From contig JADFJC010000012.1 in NCBI GenBank assembly GCA_022566315.1, positions 1 to 57,394 on the forward strand: a stretch of DNA of 57,394 bases, given 5' to 3'. Below the pieces are notes generated by a model. The model had not been told where the DNA came from and made no database searches. It saw only the letters and a list, made by a program, of their open reading frames with translations. The stretch comes from Planctomycetota bacterium (GTDB lineage Bacteria > Planctomycetota > Phycisphaerae > Sedimentisphaerales > Anaerobacaceae). This document shows, piece after piece, positions 45,588 through 53,977 of the stretch (position 1 is its first letter; the number at the start of each line of letters is the position of its first letter). The translations under genes and the position numbers were made by a program.

Positions 45588-46103
45588 ATGCGTCATAAAG
45601 TAGCAGGACGTCGGTTAAATCGAACAAAGGAGCATCGTCTGGCTATGCGACGAAATTTGGTCGCTTCGCTCATCCAGCACGAGACGATTTCGACCACAAT
45701 AGAAAAGGCTAAAGAGGTAAAACCCTTTGCCGAGAAGTTGGTTACGTTAGCCAAAAAAGGCACATTGGCAGCCAGGCGCCGGGCCATTGCCCTGCTTGGA
45801 AATCGCAACATCGTAAATTACGAGGATGGCAAAGCGGTCAAAACCGGCACGATAATTGGAAAGTTGTTCAGTGAGCTTGGCCCCAGATACCTTGACAGGC
45901 CTGGTGGTTATACGAGGATTATTAGGCTGTCTTTGAGAAGGTTGGGTGATAACGGCCAGCTTGTTTTACTGCAGTTCATAGGTGCCGACGAGAGCTCAAA
46001 AAAACACGACAAAACTTCTACCAAAAAACGCTCTCGTAAAAAGCCGGAAAAAAGCACCGAAACCGAGCAGACTACAGAAACCGGCGACCAGACAGACCAA
46101 TAA
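45588..46103 (+). CDS. rplQ: 50S ribosomal protein L17 (bL17) with charged C-terminal tail
   Basis: 171 residues; the core (MRHKVAGRRLNRTKEHR to ~residue 130) is standard. The last ~40 residues are a low-complexity basic then acidic tail (KKRSRKKPEKSTETEQTTE). ATG after AGGGG. Last gene of the alpha operon. Confidence 0.97.
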   Translation: MRHKVAGRRLNRTKEHRLAMRRNLVASLIQHETISTTIEKAKEVKPFAEKLVTLAKKGTLAARRRAIALLGNRNIVNYEDGKAVKTGTIIGKLFSELGPRYLDRPGGYTRIIRLSLRRLGDNGQLVLLQFIGADESSKKHDKTSTKKRSRKKPEKSTETEQTTETGDQTDQ

Positions 46104-46223
46104 TAGCAGATGGCAGGTGGCGGATAGGAAGTAGCGAGAAGTATAAGAGCAAAAAAATGCAGTTCGTCTCGGCGAAGGCCGAGGCCGTAGCGGGGCACTA
46201 AACGCAATACGAGATATGATAGA

Positions 46224-46640
46224 ATGAGCGCCGATGATTGCCTTTTTTGTAAAATGGTGGCTGGTCAGATTCCGGTTACGAAGATTTACGAAGACGAAGT
46301 TGTCCTCGCTTTTTTGGACATTGGCCCCATAAGTGATGGCCATACTTTGGTGATTCCAAAGCAGCACTTTGAAAAGTTACACGATTGTCCGCCTGAGCTT
46401 TTAGGCAGGGTCGGTTCACAGTTGGGCAAAATCGCCGGAGCTGTAACTGCCGCGATGAATTCCGACGGCTATAATGTATTATGCAATAATGGCAGGGCAG
46501 CCGGCCAGCTTATTGAGCATTTGCATTTTCATATAATCCCTCGCAATACCGGCGACGGCGTGTTCGACCGCTGGCCGGCTTACAAGTATGAGCAGGGAAA
46601 AATAGAATTAATTGCCAAGGAGATTCGAAAAAAATTGTGA
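46224..46640 (+). CDS. HIT-family nucleotide hydrolase/transferase
   Basis: 138 residues. The histidine triad HLHFHII (residues ~98-104) carries the catalytic His. The N-terminal DCLFCKMVAGQIP and the middle IPKQHFEKLHD are typical of the Hint branch. Substrates are probably AMP-linked (aminoacyl- or phosphoramidate). The start is preceded by the repeat word TACGAGAT. It stands between rplQ and tRNA-fMet, probably co-transcribed. Confidence 0.93.
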   Translation: MSADDCLFCKMVAGQIPVTKIYEDEVVLAFLDIGPISDGHTLVIPKQHFEKLHDCPPELLGRVGSQLGKIAGAVTAAMNSDGYNVLCNNGRAAGQLIEHLHFHIIPRNTGDGVFDRWPAYKYEQGKIELIAKEIRKKL

Positions 46641-46695
46641 TTTATTTTTCTTCTTGAAAAAAACCTTTTTGGCAGTATATATATATGTTAATGAT

Positions 46696-46769
46696 CGCGG
46701 GGTAGAGCAGTCTGGTAGCTCGTCGGGCCCATAACCCGGAGGTCGCAGGTTCGAATCCTGTCCCCGCTA
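46696..46769 (+). tRNA. Initiator tRNA-fMet (anticodon CAT)
   Basis: The anticodon loop CCCATAA is in a stem with three consecutive G-C pairs (GGG/CCC), and position 1 does not pair with 72, both initiator marks. Here the 1-72 mismatch is C·U rather than the usual C·A. The T loop TTCGAAT is normal. No CCA is encoded. Confidence 0.92.
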
Positions 46770-46779
46770 TGAAGACCTG

Positions 46780-46819
46780 GAGATAACTTCTTTAATACCG
46801 AGAGGTTATCTCTTTTTTT
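46780..46819 (+). terminator. Rho-independent terminator after tRNA-fMet
   Basis: GAGATAAC (46780-46787) pairs with GTTATCTC (46805-46812), extended by three inner pairs, then seven T. It closes the core operon region. Confidence 0.9.
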
Positions 46820-46869
46820 GTATGGACAGATCAAAGCGTTTCGAACCTGCGCTCACCCTGTGTTAGCGG

Positions 46870-47520
46870 CTACTGTCCTGCCATACAGAGTACCTGACCA
46901 TTTTTCAGTGACAGGTACAGCCGGCCATTGGCAGCGGCCATGCCATCAAAGACGGGCGCCGAATCGAGCCGGTACCGCGCCAGCTCCGTCCCATCAGTGG
47001 CCGAAATGGCCATGAGCAGAGCTTCCTGGTTTTCGTCACGTCCTTCCGGCCCATTGTCTGCCTCGGCGGGTAGGCCGGCCACGAACAGCACCTTGTCCGC
47101 CAGGACCATCGCCAGGACTCGGACCGGCACGGGCTTCGCCCACTGCGCTGTCCCCTCGCCCCGCCTCACGCCGAACAGCCGGTACGCTCCGTCCTGCAAC
47201 TGGTTTGACCAATGGTATGTCTTGCGCCCGTACCCATAGATGTTCGACCCGTCAAAGACCAGCAACCTACCGGACACGAGGTTCCTATCACGCCGACTGC
47301 AGCCGATGGAGACGGAACAATGTGTGCCGAATATCCAATAGGAGCGGTGAGCCCACGAGTCGTCCAGGAAACCCGTCAACGTGAGCAAGTGGGGGTTTCC
47401 CTTCGGCTGGCTGCCGCTGCGCTTGTCTAAAACCATGTCCCGCAAGTAAACGTATTGGTCGTCACTCGTGAGCTTACCTCCGATATCCACCTGCCACATG
47501 CGGCGCAGGCCGGCTGGCAC
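46870..47520 (-). pseudogene. Remnant of a PQQ-type beta-propeller protein
   Basis: 216 codons from a GTG at 47520; an in-frame TAA lies six codons upstream. The text resembles the last part of large planctomycete PQQ/BamB-like propeller proteins: AGLRRMWQVDIGGKLT, then DDSWAHRSYWIFGTHC, VRVLAMVLADKVLFVAGLP and a C-terminal blade ending GQVLCMAGQ. The N-terminal several hundred residues are missing. The jump from GGKLT to SDDQYVYLRDMVLDK suggests that several middle blades have been deleted too. It is probably non-functional. Confidence 0.6.
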
Positions 47521-48044
47521 CGAGGGCTGGTAAAGAAATTAGGTTTCGTTTTTGGCTGAGCGAGGACAATGCTACTCTGCGAAGTAGGGCTTCGCTACGA
47601 AGCACGAGGGCTGGCAAGAAAGCAAAACACAGGCCTACTGGTTGGTAGTCCGAGTTTTGCTGAGGCCGCCAGCCGAACTTGCCTGCCGGCAGGCAGGGAC
47701 AGTCAAGAATGGAAGATAATTTATTTACAAGTCCTAAATAGTAAAGATCCTTGACAACCACAGCATTTTTTGTTCCAATTATTCATTGGAGCGGGAGTAC
47801 CGGTCCGAATACTGGGTTAAAAAGATCATAGTCCCGGGGCGTCAGGACAAACGCATATAAGCGTAATTAATCCTGTTTTCAGGAGCGCCTATCTTTATTG
47901 TGTCCTGCTCCATTTTGTAGTCTGCGTACGTGCGTGGTTATTTGCGCAGATCACCGTATAGTACTGACCTTGTTGTCGAGATGTTGTCGACGATATGTCA
48001 CGCAACCTACGTGTTCTTGTGTAACGTTTTTGAGAGGGTAAAAA
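47521..48044. other. Gene-free stretch with palindromic repeats
   Basis: I see no gene. TGCCTGCCGGCAGGCA at 47680-47695 is a perfect 16-bp palindrome. The words CTGCGAAGTAGGGCTTCGCTACGAAGC near 47577-47603 belong to another palindromic repeat type. The last ~100 bases before 48045 probably hold the promoter of the next gene, without a convincing consensus match. Confidence 0.6.
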
Positions 48045-48638
48045 ATGCCCGAATTTGACAGAGACAAATTCAACGAATACTGGAGATCCACCGAGGTAAT
48101 CCGAGAGTACCGAAGGATGCTTTTTACCTTCGGGGCTATGGAATTACCTTACGTACTGGTCGCCGAACATGACCGATTTAAGGACAGGGCCGTTGTAATG
48201 AAAGGCGTTGTTCTCTTTCAGAGACCCCACATTCTATTGCCTCCGCATTACGGTGGACTGGAGTTCAAAGAAGGTTTTGAGCATGCAAATGCAATTCCCC
48301 CTGAAGCCTTGTACCTTCTTAGAGCTATGGAAATGCCGTATTCTCAGATAAGCAACAAGCCAATTGCCGACGAACAAATAGAATACGGCAGCTTGCAGAC
48401 TGTGTTGGACAGATTGAACAAAGAGATGGAAAACCAGGAAGACATAGAAACCGGGCTGATAAAAGGAGTCCTTAATGGAGCAGATATCTCCTTGATGAGA
48501 TATTCGTTGGGGCTCGCGATCAAATCAGCTCCAGGAAATGTGAAGGAATTTTTTGAGCACATGAGGAGGCGAAGGGGAGAACCGATAAGGCCTGACGAAA
48601 GGATTACAGACGAGGATATAAGGAGACTGTTTGGGTAG
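48045..48638 (+). CDS. Hypothetical protein
   Basis: 197 residues with a good ribosome binding site (GAGAGGG, six bases from the ATG). It is soluble by composition, with no signal peptide or membrane segment. The N-terminal third is aromatic and mixed (EYWRSTEVIREYRRML). The middle has RPHILLPPHYGG and a helical region, and the end is Arg-rich (HMRRRRGEP). I do not recognise a family or an active-site motif. It stands alone, convergent with the pseudopilin gene. Confidence 0.75.
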   Translation: MPEFDRDKFNEYWRSTEVIREYRRMLFTFGAMELPYVLVAEHDRFKDRAVVMKGVVLFQRPHILLPPHYGGLEFKEGFEHANAIPPEALYLLRAMEMPYSQISNKPIADEQIEYGSLQTVLDRLNKEMENQEDIETGLIKGVLNGADISLMRYSLGLAIKSAPGNVKEFFEHMRRRRGEPIRPDERITDEDIRRLFG

Positions 48639-48698
48639 ATTCTTCGAGGGGATAGATTAAACCCTGCGGTGATAGAACCAGCTATTTCTTTACAAGTC

Positions 48699-49526
48699 CT
48701 AATAGTCTTTGAAGTTTCTCATCCACTCGGGCCAGTCATTCGGCAGGACATCGCCGGCTTTCGTCCATGGGCCTGCTGTGTTGCACCTCACATACCACTT
48801 CAAGGTCCATAGCTCTTTGAGTCCGACCTTTCTCGTGGACCAGTCCATAAACAGAACGTTCACAAAGGCGTCGTGGCGGTTGACGCAGAAAATACGTATT
48901 TCATCATTGGCAACTCCGCCTCGCGCCTGTCCTTCGAAGGCGGGAGGATCATCGTATTCGTACGGCTGGCCGTCGGACCGCCAGGCGCCGTCGCCCATAA
49001 TCGGTATGTTGTTCAAGCCCCTGCGCTTGGTGCTTCTCCAGTAATCCTCGAGACTCCGACCGCTACCGGTGTGGTCGCTGTCATATACCCACTCATTTAC
49101 CGCGTAGCTGCCGCGACGATTGTTACTATTCCCAATAATTGCATAGCGAGCGGGAGCCCCTTCAGACATGGTTTTTGTGGTCATCGGGCAATAGAGCAGC
49201 TTCTCATCGGTAGGCCTCTTGGTCTTAGAGTAGTACTCAATCAACCTCAGCATCCAATCACCGCCAAGATAAGCGGGGAATTTGCCGTCGTTATCCTCTG
49301 TGTACACTGCCCAGAGAACGCCCCATTGTCTCAGATTAGTCCGGCAGAGAACCGTCTTTGCCTGTTTGTTCACCCGCTGCAATGCCGGCATCAATATCGC
49401 CATCAACAGCGCGATAATAGCGATCACCACCAGAAGCTCTATTAGCGTAAAGCCCGTTATAAATCTTTTGGTTCCCCGATTAGAAACCTTCATTTCTAAC
49501 GGGGTAAACCCTCTTCGGCTGCTCAT
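48699..49526 (-). CDS. Type II secretion-like pseudopilin (prepilin cleavage/methylation domain)
   Basis: 275 residues from the ATG at 49526 with GAGG five bases upstream; an ATG at 49565 is less likely. The prepilin signature [19 protein letters not shown] is complete, with Glu at position 5 after the cleavage site. It is followed by a planctomycete-type globular domain ([21 protein letters not shown]). An earlier GFTPLE segment (~residues 6-11) mimics the same motif, so cleavage could in principle occur twice. Such proteins are abundant and often single in planctomycetes. It lies downstream of the polysaccharide enzyme gene on the same strand. Confidence 0.88.
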   Translation of the reverse strand: MSSRRGFTPLEMKVSNRGTKRFITGFTLIELLVVIAIIALLMAILMPALQRVNKQAKTVLCRTNLRQWGVLWAVYTEDNDGKFPAYLGGDWMLRLIEYYSKTKRPTDEKLLYCPMTTKTMSEGAPARYAIIGNSNNRRGSYAVNEWVYDSDHTGSGRSLEDYWRSTKRRGLNNIPIMGDGAWRSDGQPYEYDDPPAFEGQARGGVANDEIRIFCVNRHDAFVNVLFMDWSTRKVGLKELWTLKWYVRCNTAGPWTKAGDVLPNDWPEWMRNFKDY

Positions 49527-49603
49527 AATCAACCTCTTTTTGCTGTTAAAGAAAAAGTCTTTCAAAAACCACTACATCCCTTTTTCTACCATATTATCGG
49601 CTG

Positions 49604-52600
49604 TCAGTCAAACCCGGCGGCATTGCGGATTGCAACACGAGAAACGCAATCGGTACCTTTCTGGAGGTCGCACTGTTCCAAAGTGACATTTTCCCCGTCG
49701 TCGATAACCAGTGCCGGCCGGTCGTCATTCTTCTCGAACCCGAAGCGGCAGTTAAGGAAACGGACATTCCTGACGTGACGCAGATACCAGGCATAAGCGG
49801 GAATCGCTCCTACTTTGCGCGGGAAACGTTCGTCGTTTTCTTCCGGGTACAGGGAAGCCTCCAAAGCCGGGCGCCCGCCCTTCGCTGTTATCCGGACATT
49901 CTTGAACTCGATGTTTTCTATGGGACTTCCGGGCTTTCCCCAGATAACGGAAGGCATCTTCCTGTTCTTGAAATAGGAGAAACAGTCGGTCGCCGTTATG
50001 TTCTCGAAGGTGACGTTTCGGATGGCGCCGCGTTTGTACGTACCTTCGGGCACGCGGGCTACATCCGAGACCTTGATGAAGATCGGCACAAAGGTTTTCT
50101 CCATCCTTATGTCTTTGTAGTGAATGCCGTCGAGGACGCTGCCGTCGTTCGAGGTGATGCTTATACCGGCTTTACCGGCACGCAGGATCCGGATGTTCTC
50201 GAAACGGATGTTTTTGAACGAGCCTATGGTCTCCGTGCCGAATTGGAGAGCGTTGCACCCGCTTGCGAGAAAGCAGTTCCGGACGGTTATGTTTTCGCTC
50301 GGTCGAGCTTTGCCGAGGGACAGATCGCTGCCGAGTTTAATCGCATCGTCACCACCGGCGGGGTAGCCGTCTTCATACCGCACGGCGTCGATATGGCAGT
50401 TAACGACCAGAACGTCTTTACACTGAGACAGGTTGAGTCCGTCCCGGCTGGTTTTGATGGTTACGTTGTCGATAAGCATATCTTCGCAACCTGTAGCCAG
50501 GATGGCGTAGTGACCTCCCTGGCGTATGTTCAAGTTTCGGATCTCGACGTTCCGGCAAAGCTTCAGAGCAATCCCTTTATCTCCGGTCCCCTTCTTCACC
50601 TTGCTGCTTCGGGTGAGCGCTGCGCCGTCGAGGGTACCCGGCCCGAGAATTCTCACGTTTTCCAGGTTTTCACCCCATATCAATGACGCCTGCCAATGGT
50701 AATAAGCCGAATCCATCAGACCTTTGTCGTTCGGGTTCGGTTCCCAGGGATTCATCACTCCCGCCAGGGCCTTCAAGACAGCGCCTTTGTCCAGGGCAAG
50801 CGTGACATTGCTTTTCAATTGGATTGAGCCGGAACCGTAGATGCCTGTCGGGACGAAAACGGTACCGCCGCCGGCGGCGTTACATGCATCGATGGCCTTG
50901 TTGATAGCCGGCGCGTCGTTAGTGATCCCGTCGGCTTTAGCGCCGTAATGCCGCACATTATAGACGTGAACCGAAGCCAGTTTCGACGCGGTCAGCTCGG
51001 ACGTTACATCAGCGGCTTTGCTTCCGGAGACCTTTTCAAACGCCCGCACCGTCTTGTCGCGACGACCCTTCGCGTCTTCGCTGAAGTCATTGAGCGTTTC
51101 CAATGTGTAGGCGAACCGGTGCTTGTCCACTTTACCCTCAATCCGCTTCCAGATTTCCGGCAGTTGTTCGGCCAGTTGCACGGCCTCGTCCAGGTTCGCG
51201 TAGAAGTCCTGAATCACAGTGCGCCCGATCGAAAGACGGTAGTCGTGGTCCACAAAATGAAAGGACGTGAGAAACTCTTCGCCCTTCATGCGGTCGCCAT
51301 AGACTTCACGCAGGCCGGGTGCGTACTGTGCCAGCGTTCGTTCCTGCAGCTTGGGGCTCTTGACGCCGATGCCTTTACGATTTATCGTGTGAGTGGTCTT
51401 GTCCTGGATCATGTCCTCATCGTCGCCCGTATCGATCCAGATGCCGCGGTACCCACGGTACATGTAGAATTTGCGAGTCGCGTCGTCAGACAACAAAAGT
51501 ATCGTCTTGATGGCTTCGAGCACGTCCGGGTCGTCGCCGAAAGTCTGCTTAATCCATTCGGTATATATCTCGTCGACCGTTCGATCAGGATTCCATGCCA
51601 GGCGCCCCAGTCCGTAATAGTTCACCATATTCAATGGGCACTTTGTCCAGGCGGGCGAAGGGCTGATCATCGAAACACCCATAATGCAATCCACATCAAA
51701 CTTGTTCAAACTGCCAGGTCCCTTTCGGTAATTATCCTGTTCCAGCCACCACTTCCATTTCTCGACCCATGAAACCGGCCACCCTTTATCAATGACCAAT
51801 TCACTTCCGCAGAGGTTCTTCTGCATTGCGCCGTCGAGCGCCGGGATGGGCGCGGAAAAATCCCAGTCCAGCGGGCTTCCCTTGGGTATGATGATCACGT
51901 TATCGCGGAAGTTGCCGTCTTCCGGAGCGAAGATATCATGAGGAATGAGGTTGCGATAGGGCTCCGGGGTATAGCGATAATTGCCATAGACGAAACCACG
52001 GACCAAGGTGTAGCCGCCATAAGGTAACAGAGTATCAGCGATACGGTTGACCATCGCCGGACGCGGATCGCCGTTCTGTTTTTCGGACCCCAGCTTGAGC
52101 ATATAACCACCGAAATCAGGCACTCTTGCATAGAGTTGGTCGGCCGTCTCCTGCTCCAGCGCAAGCAGGTAGCTCGGGCTCCAATAGAGTGTGATGCCGT
52201 AATCCCGACATATCCCGGCGAGGATCTCCACCTCATCGAGATGCTCGAGAAAATTATTGCGGTAGCACCAGTTGACCTCGCTCGGACAGATGGCGTTCCA
52301 ACCGGCGGACGACATCATGCGCACCCAGTCGCGGATCAGCTTCGTATCGCCCGTACGCAACTCTTCCCAACTGTAGATCGAGTTGTCTCTGCCGCCTCCG
52401 CGCCACTTGTCGCCCAAGAAACCGCGAAAGTAGGCCCAATGATCGACCATTCGGATGGGAATCCGCGGATTCTCCAGGACATCGAGCTGGCGCGGATCCT
52501 GTCCCAACTGTATGCGGCGAATCAGGTCGAACGCGCCAAAAATGACGCCTGCCGGAACATTTCCCGCAATGACCAATGTTGTGTCACCGCCGTCTTCCAC

Positions 52601-53743
52601 CGCTTTAATGATGAATCCGTCGTTTTTAATCCGACCCAGTTCCAGCTTGTCGGCTCTGTCGCGGATCCAACTCGACGTTTCGGCTGTTCCCAGAACAACT
52701 TTCGAACCGGAGACGGGCTTTGTTCTAACTGAAGGCTTGAAGTCGAACATCGATTCTACAGCATCGGTCAACTCCGCTGCCGCCGTCTGAACGGTCGAAT
52801 TCGAGCCTTCAGCGACTATGCGTTTGAAGCAGTTCTCCCCGAGTCGCTCAGAGGGCCGATTGTATTGCAACCACGCCTGATAGAGAGTGTGGTCCTCCTT
52901 CTGGTACTTATATACGTCCATTTCTTTGTCAGTAGGATTCGTGTCGTGCCGGCCTGCATAGACGGATTTGGTCGAGTTGAATATCTTGAGCATATCAGCA
53001 TCGGTGAGCACCCTGTTGTAGATGCGAATATCGTCAATGTACCCGACAAACCCGTCTCCGACCTGGATTGCTTCCAAATCCTCGCGTGCAAGCGGTTCCA
53101 TCGCCGTGGTAGATAAATCGACGACGGAGATTAGCTCGCCGTCCCGCCACCCGATGATCCTTTTGCCCTGATCGTCATAGGCCACGGCGAAATGGTGCCA
53201 TTCCGAATCGCCGACGGCAGCCTTGACATGTGGATAAAAGGCCCACTCGCGCATATCATACTTTGGCCAGTCGTAATCCAGAATTAGGCTGGAGTACTTG
53301 AAATCGTCTTCGCCAGTGAAACGCGGCTGAAAATGGCGGCGATAGACATTGAGCTGAATAGCGCCATTGTCGTACTTCAGAATGGTTGCGCTATTCTCCC
53401 AGGCCACATTCAGCCAGAAAGATACCGTTCCGCGAGAGATGGCTAATGGCGAATCCTCCGATGCTGGAATCCGCATCGGCTCGGCGTCGGGCATGAGTTC
53501 GAGACATGCCCGGCCTTTGCCGAGGGAATAGATGCGAGCGCCTCCGAGCACTGCGTCGTTGCCGTTGCCCGACAGGTCTTTGCCAGTGGCGTCGTCAAAA
53601 TCCCAGCGCCCCACCAGGGAGCTTAACACATCGTCGGCCTGGCTCAATCCACTGGCGGCAAGGAGCAAGAGCACCACGGCAACGCACAAAAATTGTGTAC
53701 GTCTTATGCAATCAGGAAACTTGACAAGTAATGTTTTGATCAT
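49604..53743 (-). CDS. Secreted multidomain glycoside hydrolase: LamG–GH67–GH28-like
   Basis: 1379 residues. A signal peptide ends near residue 37 (LAASGLSQADD). LamG/concanavalin domain ~42-255 (VGRWDFDD...WHHFAVAYDD...IDDIRIYNRVL). A GH67 alpha-glucuronidase-type region covers ~290-900 (AWLQYNRP, RIPIRMVDHW, DFGGYMLKLGSEKQNG, LVRGFVYGN). By alignment from memory with Cellvibrio GlcA67A, the acid E554 and the pair D626/E648 are kept with matching spacing. A GH28-type right-handed beta-helix starts at ~927 (YNVRHYGAKADG) and keeps D1101 and D1132-D1133 (AGGDDAIKLGS), but the usual GHG is replaced by CNALQFG. It probably attacks glucuronic/galacturonic acid-containing polysaccharides outside the cytoplasm. 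Confidence 0.88.
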   Translation of the reverse strand: MIKTLLVKFPDCIRRTQFLCVAVVLLLLAASGLSQADDVLSSLVGRWDFDDATGKDLSGNGNDAVLGGARIYSLGKGRACLELMPDAEPMRIPASEDSPLAISRGTVSFWLNVAWENSATILKYDNGAIQLNVYRRHFQPRFTGEDDFKYSSLILDYDWPKYDMREWAFYPHVKAAVGDSEWHHFAVAYDDQGKRIIGWRDGELISVVDLSTTAMEPLAREDLEAIQVGDGFVGYIDDIRIYNRVLTDADMLKIFNSTKSVYAGRHDTNPTDKEMDVYKYQKEDHTLYQAWLQYNRPSERLGENCFKRIVAEGSNSTVQTAAAELTDAVESMFDFKPSVRTKPVSGSKVVLGTAETSSWIRDRADKLELGRIKNDGFIIKAVEDGGDTTLVIAGNVPAGVIFGAFDLIRRIQLGQDPRQLDVLENPRIPIRMVDHWAYFRGFLGDKWRGGGRDNSIYSWEELRTGDTKLIRDWVRMMSSAGWNAICPSEVNWCYRNNFLEHLDEVEILAGICRDYGITLYWSPSYLLALEQETADQLYARVPDFGGYMLKLGSEKQNGDPRPAMVNRIADTLLPYGGYTLVRGFVYGNYRYTPEPYRNLIPHDIFAPEDGNFRDNVIIIPKGSPLDWDFSAPIPALDGAMQKNLCGSELVIDKGWPVSWVEKWKWWLEQDNYRKGPGSLNKFDVDCIMGVSMISPSPAWTKCPLNMVNYYGLGRLAWNPDRTVDEIYTEWIKQTFGDDPDVLEAIKTILLLSDDATRKFYMYRGYRGIWIDTGDDEDMIQDKTTHTINRKGIGVKSPKLQERTLAQYAPGLREVYGDRMKGEEFLTSFHFVDHDYRLSIGRTVIQDFYANLDEAVQLAEQLPEIWKRIEGKVDKHRFAYTLETLNDFSEDAKGRRDKTVRAFEKVSGSKAADVTSELTASKLASVHVYNVRHYGAKADGITNDAPAINKAIDACNAAGGGTVFVPTGIYGSGSIQLKSNVTLALDKGAVLKALAGVMNPWEPNPNDKGLMDSAYYHWQASLIWGENLENVRILGPGTLDGAALTRSSKVKKGTGDKGIALKLCRNVEIRNLNIRQGGHYAILATGCEDMLIDNVTIKTSRDGLNLSQCKDVLVVNCHIDAVRYEDGYPAGGDDAIKLGSDLSLGKARPSENITVRNCFLASGCNALQFGTETIGSFKNIRFENIRILRAGKAGISITSNDGSVLDGIHYKDIRMEKTFVPIFIKVSDVARVPEGTYKRGAIRNVTFENITATDCFSYFKNRKMPSVIWGKPGSPIENIEFKNVRITAKGGRPALEASLYPEENDERFPRKVGAIPAYAWYLRHVRNVRFLNCRFGFEKNDDRPALVIDDGENVTLEQCDLQKGTDCVSRVAIRNAAGFD

Positions 53744-53849
53744 TCATGTTCCCCTATTACTCTCGATAAACTATTTAACCGGAGACTCCTAAGCTGGATA
53801 CAATGCGTGGCCGTCTTGCTAAAACAACAATCACGCTTATGAAAACAAC

Positions 53850-53880
53850 CGGGGCCTATACCGAATCGGTATAGGCCCCG
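53850..53880 (-). terminator. Perfect 14-bp hairpin downstream of the CBM protein gene
   Basis: CGGGGCCTATACCG and CGGTATAGGCCCCG are separated by AAT. On the minus strand the hairpin is followed by GTTGTTTTC, moderately T-rich. It lies 98 bases after the stop of the 53978-56887 gene and before the GH67 gene, so it probably separates the two transcripts. Confidence 0.6.
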
Positions 53881-53977
53881 AATTGATACAAATCCATTTA
53901 CCTACGTCTCCAGTCAAAACTGCTCATCAAGCTGTGAATCCGTTAGCTCGGCATAGACCACACCGTCTTCATTCATG

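Noticed and set aside
47474-47761. 95-residue minus-strand frame
   Set aside because: It translates palindromic repeat DNA and the edge of the propeller remnant; low complexity and no conserved pattern.
49775-50686. 303-residue plus-strand frame antisense to the GH28 region
   Set aside because: It arises from codon bias of the minus-strand gene, which has clear domain homology; the same applies to the frames at 50948-51772 and 52136-52732.
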